Shown here piece after piece: positions 7,950 through 15,291 of a stretch of 15,291 bases of DNA (the first letter of the stretch is position 1; each line of letters opens with the position of its first letter). The stretch spans positions 105,765 to 121,055 of the forward strand of contig MLAK01000353.1 of assembly GCA_001839685.1 (NCBI GenBank), read 5' to 3'. The notes under the pieces are model-generated. The model was not told the DNA's origin and ran no database searches. It saw nothing but the letters and a program-made list of their open reading frames with translations. The stretch comes from Tritrichomonas foetus (lineage: Eukaryota; Parabasalia; Tritrichomonadida; Tritrichomonadidae). Position numbers and translations under genes: made by a program.

Positions 7950-9482
7950 ATGCTTCTTTTCTCTTTCTTTTTTAATCTTGTCTTTTCCGATCCATTTGGA
8001 ATTGATCCAGCCTTATCGAACGACTACAGAGCCGCCATCAACCAAGGTAACAATTCTTTCACCTGTCTTGATCAATCGATGACCATCCCCCTTTCATCCC
8101 TCAACGACGGAAAATGCGACTGTCCAGATGGCTCAGATGAGCCAGGCACAAATGCCTGTCTCAATGGCCACTTTTACTGCCGTAATATTGGTGGTAAGCC
8201 GAAATTGATTCCATCCCATAAAGTCAACGACGGAATCTGCGACTGCTGCGATGGTTCAGATGAAGCAGACAATCCAAACGCCCAATGCCAAAACATTTGC
8301 CCGAATCTCGTCGAAATGAGCTCGAAATCTCGCGAATTAATATTTTCCAAAATCCGAGCCGGAATTCGTGAAAAGGAAGAAAGTTTACGAGTAACACAGA
8401 GCGAGTATCCCCAAGCACAGCGCGAGCTCAGGGAGCTCAAACAAGACCTCGCAAAATTCGAGCATGAGATGGACATTCTAAACCGCAAGAAAAGGGAAAA
8501 GAAGAAGATCTGGAAAAGTGAGAAGCGTCAATTGAAAGGAATTTCCGAAGAAGAGTACGCCGAGCTCAAGCAGAGGAAGCACGACTACATCAACAAGCCG
8601 CCAAAGCCAAAGGAGACCTACGTGGAGCCCGACCCCCATGGATTCAACGTGCCCTATGACGAGGACATCGGCAGCATCGACTGGAACGTCGACGAGGGCG
8701 TGGAGGAGCTGATTTTCCATGCAACGCCGCGCCCCACGCCGATCCGGAGGAAGGATGTGCTGAACAACCACAAGGGCGACTCTGACTTGAACCAGGACCG
8801 CGTCTGGAAGCGAACACAGAAGTGGAAGGAGATGAGACATGCTGAAAAAGAAAGAAACACCTTGAATACTGGAGATACTCTTGGGTTCGTGAATCGAGCC
8901 CGCTCAAAAATAAAGGAATTAACTTCAACTGTGTTTGGTGGACTAGCAAGTGATGAGCCACCAAGCTATAAAGACTATCTAGAAGTTGAGCACGAAATCG
9001 AACAATTAAACTCAGCAATTTCCGATGTGAGAGTTGCTCTCTATAGACTAGAAAATAGATTCAAGCATCATCTTGGTGAAGATAATGTGTGGTGGCCACT
9101 TTCAAGTAAGTCTTTTGAACTATCCAAGAATGGAAATGATTACCAATTGAATATATTCGAGCACATGTTACAAAGACAAACTGGATCTGTATGGTTCGGA
9201 ACTGGGTATGGAACATTCGCAGGATTCAATGCAACAAATAGGACAATGCTTTATGAAGGAGGACAAATGTGTTGGGAAGGTCCACCACGCCGTACAGAAG
9301 TGGTTCTCTACTGCGGACCAGTAAACAAGTTCCTAGATATGGAGGAAGTTGATCGATGCAACTACAGAGCCCATTTCGAGACTCCTCTCTGTTGCAATGA
9401 AGGATATCTTGAATGGGTAAAGGGAATGAGTGATCTCGAACTAACAGACTATGTGTCACAGTGGATGCAAGTTGAAGTATAA
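7950..9482 (+). CDS. Glucosidase II beta subunit (PRKCSH-like)
   Basis: Regulatory beta subunit of ER glucosidase II, which trims glucose from N-glycans for calreticulin-type folding control. The 510 residues start with a signal peptide (1-13). Two LDLa-like modules follow with the family hallmarks: CDCPDGSDEPGT (56-67) and VNDGICDCCDGSDE (92-105). Next come a charged coiled coil (about 124-213) and an acidic/basic linker, then a short coil (345-372). The C-terminal mannose-6-phosphate receptor homology (MRH) domain spans about 383-482. Its sugar-binding set fits Q408, R447, E466 and Y472, with CWEGPPRR around 441-448. Two oddities stand out: the protein ends in VEV with no HDEL-type retention signal, and the first cysteine pair of the MRH domain is missing. 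The alpha subunit is not in the window. The middle of the gene (about 8560-8830) is much richer in G+C than the rest, though the frame is unbroken. The start is supported by the signal peptide. Confidence 0.93.
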   Translation: MLLFSFFFNLVFSDPFGIDPALSNDYRAAINQGNNSFTCLDQSMTIPLSSLNDGKCDCPDGSDEPGTNACLNGHFYCRNIGGKPKLIPSHKVNDGICDCCDGSDEADNPNAQCQNICPNLVEMSSKSRELIFSKIRAGIREKEESLRVTQSEYPQAQRELRELKQDLAKFEHEMDILNRKKREKKKIWKSEKRQLKGISEEEYAELKQRKHDYINKPPKPKETYVEPDPHGFNVPYDEDIGSIDWNVDEGVEELIFHATPRPTPIRRKDVLNNHKGDSDLNQDRVWKRTQKWKEMRHAEKERNTLNTGDTLGFVNRARSKIKELTSTVFGGLASDEPPSYKDYLEVEHEIEQLNSAISDVRVALYRLENRFKHHLGEDNVWWPLSSKSFELSKNGNDYQLNIFEHMLQRQTGSVWFGTGYGTFAGFNATNRTMLYEGGQMCWEGPPRRTEVVLYCGPVNKFLDMEEVDRCNYRAHFETPLCCNEGYLEWVKGMSDLELTDYVSQWMQVEV

Positions 9483-9635
9483 ATTATATTTCTTTCTTAG
9501 TTTTATTATTATTATTTTGGTTTTTAAATCTGTTTATTATTCAATATTCTTTAGTACTGCAAAAAAGAATCTTTTGAAGATTAAGATAAAATTAATATTA
9601 TGATTGAATTATCTTTCTTGTCTGTATTATCTTTC

Positions 9636-9703
<68 letters not shown>

Positions 9704-9903
9704 CTAATTATTCATAATTATGAATTATTTTAATAACATTACTCTTTTGTTCGGTTCTTCCAATTATGGGAAAGATGATAATGAGACAGTGCTAGAATAA
9801 TGGAATTTTGAAAAGAAATTTAGAATGAATATTAAAATCTTCACATTTAACCTTTATTAACAAATTAAAACAAATATCTAAAAAAACGCAAGACATTGAA
9901 AAA
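9483..9903. other. Convergent intergenic region
   Basis: A 421-bp spacer where the glucosidase II beta gene (+) and the AIR9-like gene (-) end facing each other. It holds the 3' ends of both and a long poly-T run. A 16-bp perfect palindrome, ATTCATAATTATGAAT, lies at 9710-9725 just after the run. No gene is seen. Confidence 0.6.
9641..9701. repeat. Poly-T run of 61 nt
   Basis: Sixty-one uninterrupted T residues on the plus strand. They lie 159 bp beyond the glucosidase II beta stop and about 200 bp beyond the AIR9-like stop. On the minus strand this is poly-A, which could be the relic of a retroposed poly(A) tail. No target-site duplication or adjoining cDNA-like body was found to support that. 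The exact length is likely to vary between strains and reads. Confidence 0.95.
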
Positions 9904-12900
9904 TTACTTTTGATGTAACTTTTTGATCCCTAAAATAACGGCAACAACAAAATCACGAACATTTTCTTTCTTTACAAGTGATTCCAATCGAGGATCGTGC
10001 GATAAAGATGGAATGAAGTGGAATTTAGACGATGGATCCATCCACAACATCATTTCATCAATTGTTCCAAGAACTGCTTCAACTTTTACAAGACTCCATT
10101 TAGATTGCTTCTTCTTCTTATCTCCATTTTCAAGAGAAACACCAAAAGAAGAAACAGCAGCATACCAAACAGTATGGCCAAACTTCGGATTACCAATAAA
10201 CTTCATATTTTGTGTCTTCAAAAGCGCGTTGATATATGATGCTACTTGTGGGTCGTAGTCAATAACATTAGTTGGTTCACTAATCCGACCAGTAGAATCA
10301 ACTGCTCTTAGTCGATAACCAACATCATTTACAGAAACAACATATTCATCATCAATAATGATATCTTTCCACTTTGATTTGGATTCCCGTTGCCATTTGA
10401 TCTCCATTTTAGATAATTCAGCCATATCAACATTTGTAGTTAGTATCATGCCTGTAGTGATTGTTGGAGAAGAACTACAAATCTTAAGGCTTGTAACTGA
10501 TGGAAGAACAGTTCTTGATGTAACTGCAGCATATGGAAGAGATTTCCATCCTCTTTTGTTAACGGCAATAATTGAACATAAAATGTAAAAGCCAACTTCT
10601 TCATTTGTTGGTGTAAATTGAACATTGGTAGCTTCTGGTATTTCTTGCCAATTTTGACCATCTCCAAAGTACCATTGATACAATGCAGTACATCCACTTG
10701 GAACAGTGGCATTACATCTCATTGGATTTTCAGCAATAACTTTACCTTTCTTAACTAATATTTCAGCAGATTGAACTTCAGGCAGAGGCTCAACAGTAAT
10801 TTTATTGGACATTACAGGTTGTCCTCCAATTCCATCTTTACGAATTGGTACATAACCAGCTTCAACGATCTTGTTGACAAATTCTTCTGATGGCATCATT
10901 TCTTTCTCAATTGTCTTTCCGATATTAGTTGGATCACCATTATCATCATAGACTCTCCAGACAATCATTGACTGACCTTCAACTCCACCAATATAATCTC
11001 CAGTAACTTCAATATAACCTTTATTGTTCTGGAAAATCTTAACATTTGTGACTGTAGGCATCTTTGCATCTACAGGTCCACACTCCACTTCAATTTCTTG
11101 ACCTCTCTTATTATCTTGACGGATTGGGATATATACAAACTTCAATAAGCTATCAATATCTTCAATTGTAACTTGATATGATAAACTTTCTTTGATAAAT
11201 TCCCATCCTTCATAAGTTTCACGATACCATCTCATGATACTCTTTCCTTCTGTTCCACCTGTGTATGTAATTTGTGGAGTAATCAAATCACCTTCTGATA
11301 CTTGAGTTGGTAAAACAACTTTAGCTGTTGGTTTACATGGAGTCACACATTCTTTAGTTGTTGTGCTTAGTACCATTCCATTTTCTAAAACAACTTTGGC
11401 TTTTATATATTTACCAATATCATCTATTGTTAGTAAGTACATCGACTCATGCCCAATTTCTTCAGATTCTTTCTTTCCTGTATGCTGGTACCATGTAACC
11501 GATTGTATCTCTTTGTTAGCAGTAACCGATATCTCTTTTCCTTCCATCATAGTTCCAACTATCTTTAAGTTGATCTTTTCTTCAGAATGAATTATCGGAG
11601 ATAAATTTGAATAGATTGGATCCATTTTTTCTCTATCTTCATTAAAAACAGTCACAACTGCTAATAATGAATAACCAACATCTTCATTAGTTATAACATA
11701 AACTGGAACATCAATAGCAATTGCTTTCTGGAAGGCACCATTTGTCCTAAGCCAGAGAATTTCTAATTTATCTGGATCAAGGTTCTTGTGGGTGATAGCA
11801 ATTTGCGCTGTTGAACCAGCTTGCCATCTATCACACTCAATTTTAACTGATAACACTTTAGGAATGGCAGGTTTGATTTCTCCAAGTACCATATCAGTTC
11901 CTGGAGTTACAACACGAAGAATCCTTCCAATATGCTTCACTCTTGGTGTATACCTTTTTGATGTCTTTAAAAAGTCGAATCCAAAGTATCCAGTTGTCTT
12001 AGAAAGAAGAAAATCAACAGGCTTACTAAATTCAATTTTCTTCCCAACAATTACTTCAGATGGTGCATTAGGAAGTGGTTTTGGTGGATCATCAATTTGA
12101 ATCGGGTTATCGATTGATACGAAAACAGGATCGCCGATAATATCATCATCACGGACTGGAACCATCATAACAGCGATATAACCTTCTGCCATATTTGGTG
12201 GAGGTGTGAAAAATTGTGTGTTATGAGCGACCTTCAATAAACGTTTTGATGGCCCACGAGTTGTATCAATAGGCCTCTTTGAAAAATACCAGTCATATGA
12301 ACATTTTCCTTTTTTACCTCCAGCATAATCAGCTAAAGCGATGAGTGGGTAATTAGTTTTAGCAACTCCTCCAATCATTGGATTAAAGAAAGTTGGTGCT
12401 GTTGGAATAACTTTTGTTTGTGAGTAAAAATAAGTTGTATGACCTTTTGTTCCATCTTTGGTAATTGGAGTATAGGCAATTCGAAGGAAATGATTAATAT
12501 CGCCGGATTTAGGATTGTATCGTAGTTTTGTAGGAGAAATCTGTTTACATAAAACCCATTCAGATGATGGTGTTAATGCTCTTTCAACGAATATTTCTGA
12601 CTCTCCTTCATCTTCAGGAAGCATTATTCTTTCAAAAGTAAAAGGCTCACATTCAATGATAACTTCTGGAAACTGAATTCCAGCTACTGATGGTAATAAT
12701 CCTGATACAATTTCTGATGTAGTAAATATTGGTGAAAAAATGACTTCTGGGAATTTCGTATGATAAGGCTGCATTACACATGCAATTGCTGAACCAACAG
12801 CATCACGAGGAATAATAATTGATTTCGTATCTTTAGCAATTGTTTCGGATCCTTTCGTCCATACAATCTTTGATTGAACAGGCATTGGAAGAACAGCAAT

Positions 12901-13926
12901 CATTGATCCTTCTATTGCAGTTCCTGTCATTAGAGGGAAAACTGGATAAGGTAAAGAATAATCAATTTTTCCTTTTCCAATAGGTTCTTCATTATATAAA
13001 GAAAAAGTCTTATTACCTGATCCAACCATTTGAATTTGACATTTAATCATATGAAGTCTTATTGCCATTGTGATCGGTAAATCTCTTCCATCAAACTTAA
13101 TTGGTTTCCATTCATTTCCTTTATCTGGATAAGTATGCCTGAACCATTTATATGACTTTGCTTCAAATGGACAATGCAACACGTAATTTTCTCCTTCACT
13201 TTGTTCAATTGTAAGTTTTGGTTCAGAAGTAATATTGTTCTTTTCAAGATACTCTCTTAAACTCACAGTTAAAAACGCAATTGATGCTTTCATTTCATCT
13301 TCTGGTGTATCAAGTTCAATTACTTCTCTTCCATTTCTCAGAGCAATTCCAACAATTGGCGACATTATAAAAGCGCTTTTTATTTGCTCTTCAAGAAGTT
13401 TCTTTTTGTTTATCATATACAAGTTGACTGAACCAAATGCAGCAATTATCATTTTTGGTGGAAATTTCAAAATATTAATGCTCTCTAGTTTTGGCATCAT
13501 TGGACATCCAGAAAAATTCAAAATTGGATTTCCATATAATGAAAGTTTCTTCAAACTAGGGAAAAAGGGCATTCCGTGAAATGATGAAATACAGCAATTA
13601 TCTAGATTTAACGAACGAAGCCTTGGCAAAGATGGAAGTTTGCATGTTTTCAAAGGATTATTGGATAAATTTAAACTGATCAAATTCTGTCCAAGGGTTT
13701 GTAACGAATCGGAATTAATTTTATTATTACTTAAATCCAAATATAGGATGGTTGAATTCGTTATATTTTGTTCATCGTTTGGTTTTTGCGCAAATTGATT
13801 GGATGGAAAATTTCGAACGTTTTTTGAGGTAAGAGAGACACATGATTTGTATTTTCTGTTTGGATGGTAGATGTTTGGATCTTGAGGGGAAAGTGGAGAA
13901 CGAACCAAACGCGCGTTATTTCTCAT
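9904..13926 (-). CDS. AIR9-like protein: LRRs plus tandem A9 repeats
   Basis: A 1340-residue protein resembling AIR9, a microtubule-associated protein of plants with homologues in protists such as trypanosomes. The order of parts is the same. A short basic, Ser-rich N-terminus (1-60) precedes leucine-rich repeats at about 60-150 (LDLSNNKI, LISLNLSNNPL, LRSLNLDNC, LKKLSLYGNP). Then come about eleven Ig-like A9 repeats of 80-100 residues (about 225-1225). Last is a conserved tail of about 110 residues (KFGHTVWYAAVSSFGVSLE, KWSLVKVE). The best A9 repeats show the Y-x-GG-x-x-G turn (533, 888 and 978 regions) and the FVYIPIRQD-type strand. There is no signal peptide or membrane segment, so a cytosolic scaffold on the cytoskeleton is likely. 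The open frame extends upstream to a TTG at 13965, but ATG at 13926 is the first in-frame ATG and is used here. Microtubule binding is inferred from the family. Confidence 0.88.
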   Translation of the reverse strand: MRNNARLVRSPLSPQDPNIYHPNRKYKSCVSLTSKNVRNFPSNQFAQKPNDEQNITNSTILYLDLSNNKINSDSLQTLGQNLISLNLSNNPLKTCKLPSLPRLRSLNLDNCCISSFHGMPFFPSLKKLSLYGNPILNFSGCPMMPKLESINILKFPPKMIIAAFGSVNLYMINKKKLLEEQIKSAFIMSPIVGIALRNGREVIELDTPEDEMKASIAFLTVSLREYLEKNNITSEPKLTIEQSEGENYVLHCPFEAKSYKWFRHTYPDKGNEWKPIKFDGRDLPITMAIRLHMIKCQIQMVGSGNKTFSLYNEEPIGKGKIDYSLPYPVFPLMTGTAIEGSMIAVLPMPVQSKIVWTKGSETIAKDTKSIIIPRDAVGSAIACVMQPYHTKFPEVIFSPIFTTSEIVSGLLPSVAGIQFPEVIIECEPFTFERIMLPEDEGESEIFVERALTPSSEWVLCKQISPTKLRYNPKSGDINHFLRIAYTPITKDGTKGHTTYFYSQTKVIPTAPTFFNPMIGGVAKTNYPLIALADYAGGKKGKCSYDWYFSKRPIDTTRGPSKRLLKVAHNTQFFTPPPNMAEGYIAVMMVPVRDDDIIGDPVFVSIDNPIQIDDPPKPLPNAPSEVIVGKKIEFSKPVDFLLSKTTGYFGFDFLKTSKRYTPRVKHIGRILRVVTPGTDMVLGEIKPAIPKVLSVKIECDRWQAGSTAQIAITHKNLDPDKLEILWLRTNGAFQKAIAIDVPVYVITNEDVGYSLLAVVTVFNEDREKMDPIYSNLSPIIHSEEKINLKIVGTMMEGKEISVTANKEIQSVTWYQHTGKKESEEIGHESMYLLTIDDIGKYIKAKVVLENGMVLSTTTKECVTPCKPTAKVVLPTQVSEGDLITPQITYTGGTEGKSIMRWYRETYEGWEFIKESLSYQVTIEDIDSLLKFVYIPIRQDNKRGQEIEVECGPVDAKMPTVTNVKIFQNNKGYIEVTGDYIGGVEGQSMIVWRVYDDNGDPTNIGKTIEKEMMPSEEFVNKIVEAGYVPIRKDGIGGQPVMSNKITVEPLPEVQSAEILVKKGKVIAENPMRCNATVPSGCTALYQWYFGDGQNWQEIPEATNVQFTPTNEEVGFYILCSIIAVNKRGWKSLPYAAVTSRTVLPSVTSLKICSSSPTITTGMILTTNVDMAELSKMEIKWQRESKSKWKDIIIDDEYVVSVNDVGYRLRAVDSTGRISEPTNVIDYDPQVASYINALLKTQNMKFIGNPKFGHTVWYAAVSSFGVSLENGDKKKKQSKWSLVKVEAVLGTIDEMMLWMDPSSKFHFIPSLSHDPRLESLVKKENVRDFVVAVILGIKKLHQK

Positions 13927-14128
13927 TAAGTTGCCCTCAATATTTTTTTTAAACGTATGCACCAATTAAATACATAATTGGTCAAAAATTATTCTTTATA
14001 AATTATCAAAAAATTGACATTATAAATTTTTCTGAGTTTCTTTGTTTCTATATTTCTGAATTTAGACCAGATAAATATGTAAAAAGTTGTCACTTCCAGA
14101 TTCAAAAAGTTGATCGTACAAACCTGAA
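13927..14128. promoter_or_regulatory. Divergent promoter region, AIR9-like gene and kinase
   Basis: A 202-bp AT-rich spacer shared by the 5' ends of two genes facing away from each other. No TCA-type initiator is seen close to the AIR9-like ATG on the minus strand. If transcription began beyond 13975, the leader would contain a short out-of-frame upstream reading frame (ATG at 13975 down to TAA at 13949, 8 codons). That frame could dampen translation. Its use is speculative. Confidence 0.4.
14090..14095 (+). promoter_or_regulatory. Putative initiator of the kinase gene
   Basis: TCACTT fits the trichomonad initiator rule, with the presumed start at A14092, giving a 37-nt leader. That is longer than the leader inferred for the sialidase gene, but no better candidate lies closer to the ATG at 14129. 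Motif match only. Confidence 0.35.
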
Positions 14129-15067
14129 ATGAGTGACGCAATTTTGTCACTTTCCAAGTCACTCGTCGATCTCACTCGCTTTAAAGTCATCTCAAAAATC
14201 GGTGCAGGTGGTTTTGGAAAAGTTTATTTAATGGAAAACCCAGAAGACAATCAACAATATGCTGTCAAATTCATTCATGGTGGCTTCAAAGACTTCCGCA
14301 CAAAGCAAGTTTTCATGCGCGAGATAGAAACACAGCTTGCTTGTGGCCAGGCCAGAGTGACCACGTTTAGAGGATATTTTCTTCCGGATCCAAACCCAGA
14401 AGCAAGGAAGTTCCGCTTTCCAGCGCTCGTCATGGACTACATCAAGAATGGGTCACTGCAGGACTATCTAACTGACCCAGAAATGAAGAAAAATATGGCG
14501 CCAACAATATTATCGAAAATCCTTTTTGGAATCGCTGTAAAGATCCGCCACCTACACAGAAAGAATATAATTCACAGAGACCTCAAGCCGGAGAACATTT
14601 TATTAGATGATGAATTCAATCCGCTGATTTCTGATTTCGGGCTCGCTAGGTTTATCGCGCAAGAAGAGGAGGGCCCAATGACGATGGAACAAGGAACAAT
14701 GACTTACATGGCCCCGGAAGTAATCGAATCTGAAAATTACGATAAAAAAGTGGACGTTTATTCTTTCGCCATGATGGCCAATTTTATTGTCACTGGTGAG
14801 GAGCCGTTTAAAGATATCGGTTATTATAAAGCTGCTGCTTTTGTCAGGAGTGGTGAGAGACCAACCATTCCAGAATATATCCCAGACTATACAGCAGGAT
14901 TAATAGAGCAGTGTTGGGCCCAGGACCCTCAGGACAGACCAGACTTCGAAAAAATTGTCGAAGTGATGACACTATTTGAATGTGTAGTTGATGGAACTGA
15001 TTTGGATGAATATAATGAATATAGAAAGAAGATACTTAGCGAGTTTGATATAGAGTGGTACCTTTGA
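14129..15067 (+). CDS. Protein kinase, TKL-like, single domain
   Basis: A 312-residue Ser/Thr-type protein kinase with nothing but the catalytic domain and short ends. All core motifs are present: the glycine loop GAGGFG (25-30), the ATP-anchoring lysine in AVK (K47), the helix-C glutamate E65, the catalytic loop HRDLKPEN (149-156, D151 as base), DFG (169-171), the APE motif (195-197), DVYSF (209-213) and the arginine of RPDF (R270). It should therefore be active. The GTMTYMAPE segment and the CWAQDPQDRPDF ending resemble the tyrosine-kinase-like group, which is greatly expanded in trichomonads. There is no signal peptide or membrane segment, so it should be cytosolic. It diverges from the AIR9-like gene across 202 bp. 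Neither substrate nor pathway can be read from the sequence. Confidence 0.93.
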   Translation: MSDAILSLSKSLVDLTRFKVISKIGAGGFGKVYLMENPEDNQQYAVKFIHGGFKDFRTKQVFMREIETQLACGQARVTTFRGYFLPDPNPEARKFRFPALVMDYIKNGSLQDYLTDPEMKKNMAPTILSKILFGIAVKIRHLHRKNIIHRDLKPENILLDDEFNPLISDFGLARFIAQEEEGPMTMEQGTMTYMAPEVIESENYDKKVDVYSFAMMANFIVTGEEPFKDIGYYKAAAFVRSGERPTIPEYIPDYTAGLIEQCWAQDPQDRPDFEKIVEVMTLFECVVDGTDLDEYNEYRKKILSEFDIEWYL

Positions 15068-15214
15068 GTGATATCTCTTTTTCCTTTTATTTCGACTGTT
15101 TTTTGTTTTATTTCTTCTTTTTTTATTATTATTATTGATTAACAATAATTGTGATTAAATTGTAAATAAATATGTAACTTAGATTGAGGCCTTTGAGTGA
15201 AAAGTGGGAAAAGC

Positions 15215-15291
15215 CCTCCTATATGAAAGGTTTACAAAGTGGTCCCCCAAAGATTTTGTGGGACCACCCCATAAACCTTTGTCCTACCACT
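15215..15291 (+). mobile_element. Second inverted-repeat element, left end, cut by window
   Basis: Starts with the same 17 bases, CCTCCTATATGAAAGGT, as the element at 3493, and has the same plan: a pair of arms AGGTTTA (15228-15234) and TAAACCT (15272-15278) enclosing GTGGTCCC (15239-15246) and its exact complement GGGACCAC (15260-15267). Beyond the first 17 bases the sequence differs from the first element, so it is a related but distinct family member. It begins 148 bp after the kinase stop and runs out of the window, so its size and other end are unknown. Confidence 0.75.

Noticed and set aside
8174..9018. Several open frames on the minus strand opposite glucosidase II beta
   Set aside because: They mirror the well-supported plus-strand gene and show no protein family features. 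They are longer here because the stretch is GC-rich and has few stop codons.
9440..9447. ACTAACAG, resembling the 3' end of a trichomonad intron
   Set aside because: The coding frame is intact through it and no GTATGT-type donor lies upstream at a suitable distance, so it is ordinary coding sequence.
13927..13965. Extending the AIR9-like protein to the TTG at 13965
   Set aside because: TTG starts are not expected in nuclear genes, and an in-frame ATG is available at 13926.

Overview
The window looks like nuclear DNA of an anaerobic protist, most likely a parabasalid of the Trichomonas/Tritrichomonas type. The evidence is AT-rich DNA, intron-less genes, long low-complexity intergenic tracts, very short apparent 5' leaders, and a trichomonad-style initiator (TCA+1, then pyrimidine, then A/T) just ahead of several genes. 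The gene families fit too: a secreted sialidase, a DENN protein, a tyrosine-kinase-like (TKL) protein kinase, ankyrin-repeat genes and an AIR9-like LRR protein. The species is inferred, not proven.

Layout. 1-2029 is non-coding and carries a long TTA/TTG microsatellite. 2030-3199 (+) encodes a secreted GH33 sialidase with a full catalytic set. 3493-4004 is a 512-bp inverted-repeat mobile element, with 66-bp terminal inverted repeats that match at 65 of 66 positions, a GAGAT flank on both sides and a satellite-like core. 4292-5027 (+) is a broken ankyrin-repeat gene with one stop and two frame changes. 5028-6197 is AT-rich spacer ending in a 20-bp tandem repeat. 6198-7490 (-) encodes a small DENN-domain protein. 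7950-9482 (+) encodes the beta subunit of ER glucosidase II. 9483-9903 is a convergent intergenic region with a 61-nt poly-T run. 9904-13926 (-) encodes a 1340-residue AIR9-like protein (LRRs plus about 11 A9/Ig-like repeats). 14129-15067 (+) encodes a TKL-like kinase. From 15215 to the window end lies the start of a second element related to the one at 3493.

How the genes relate. These are separate single-gene units on both strands, not an operon. Sialidase acts outside the cell on host or mucin sialic acids. Glucosidase II beta serves N-glycan quality control in the ER. The DENN protein probably regulates Rab-type membrane traffic. The AIR9-like protein is a likely cytoskeletal scaffold, and the kinase is a signalling protein with no evident partner here. 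The least ordinary feature is the mobile-element family: each terminus is itself a hairpin, and the two copies differ by paired changes in the two arms of that hairpin.
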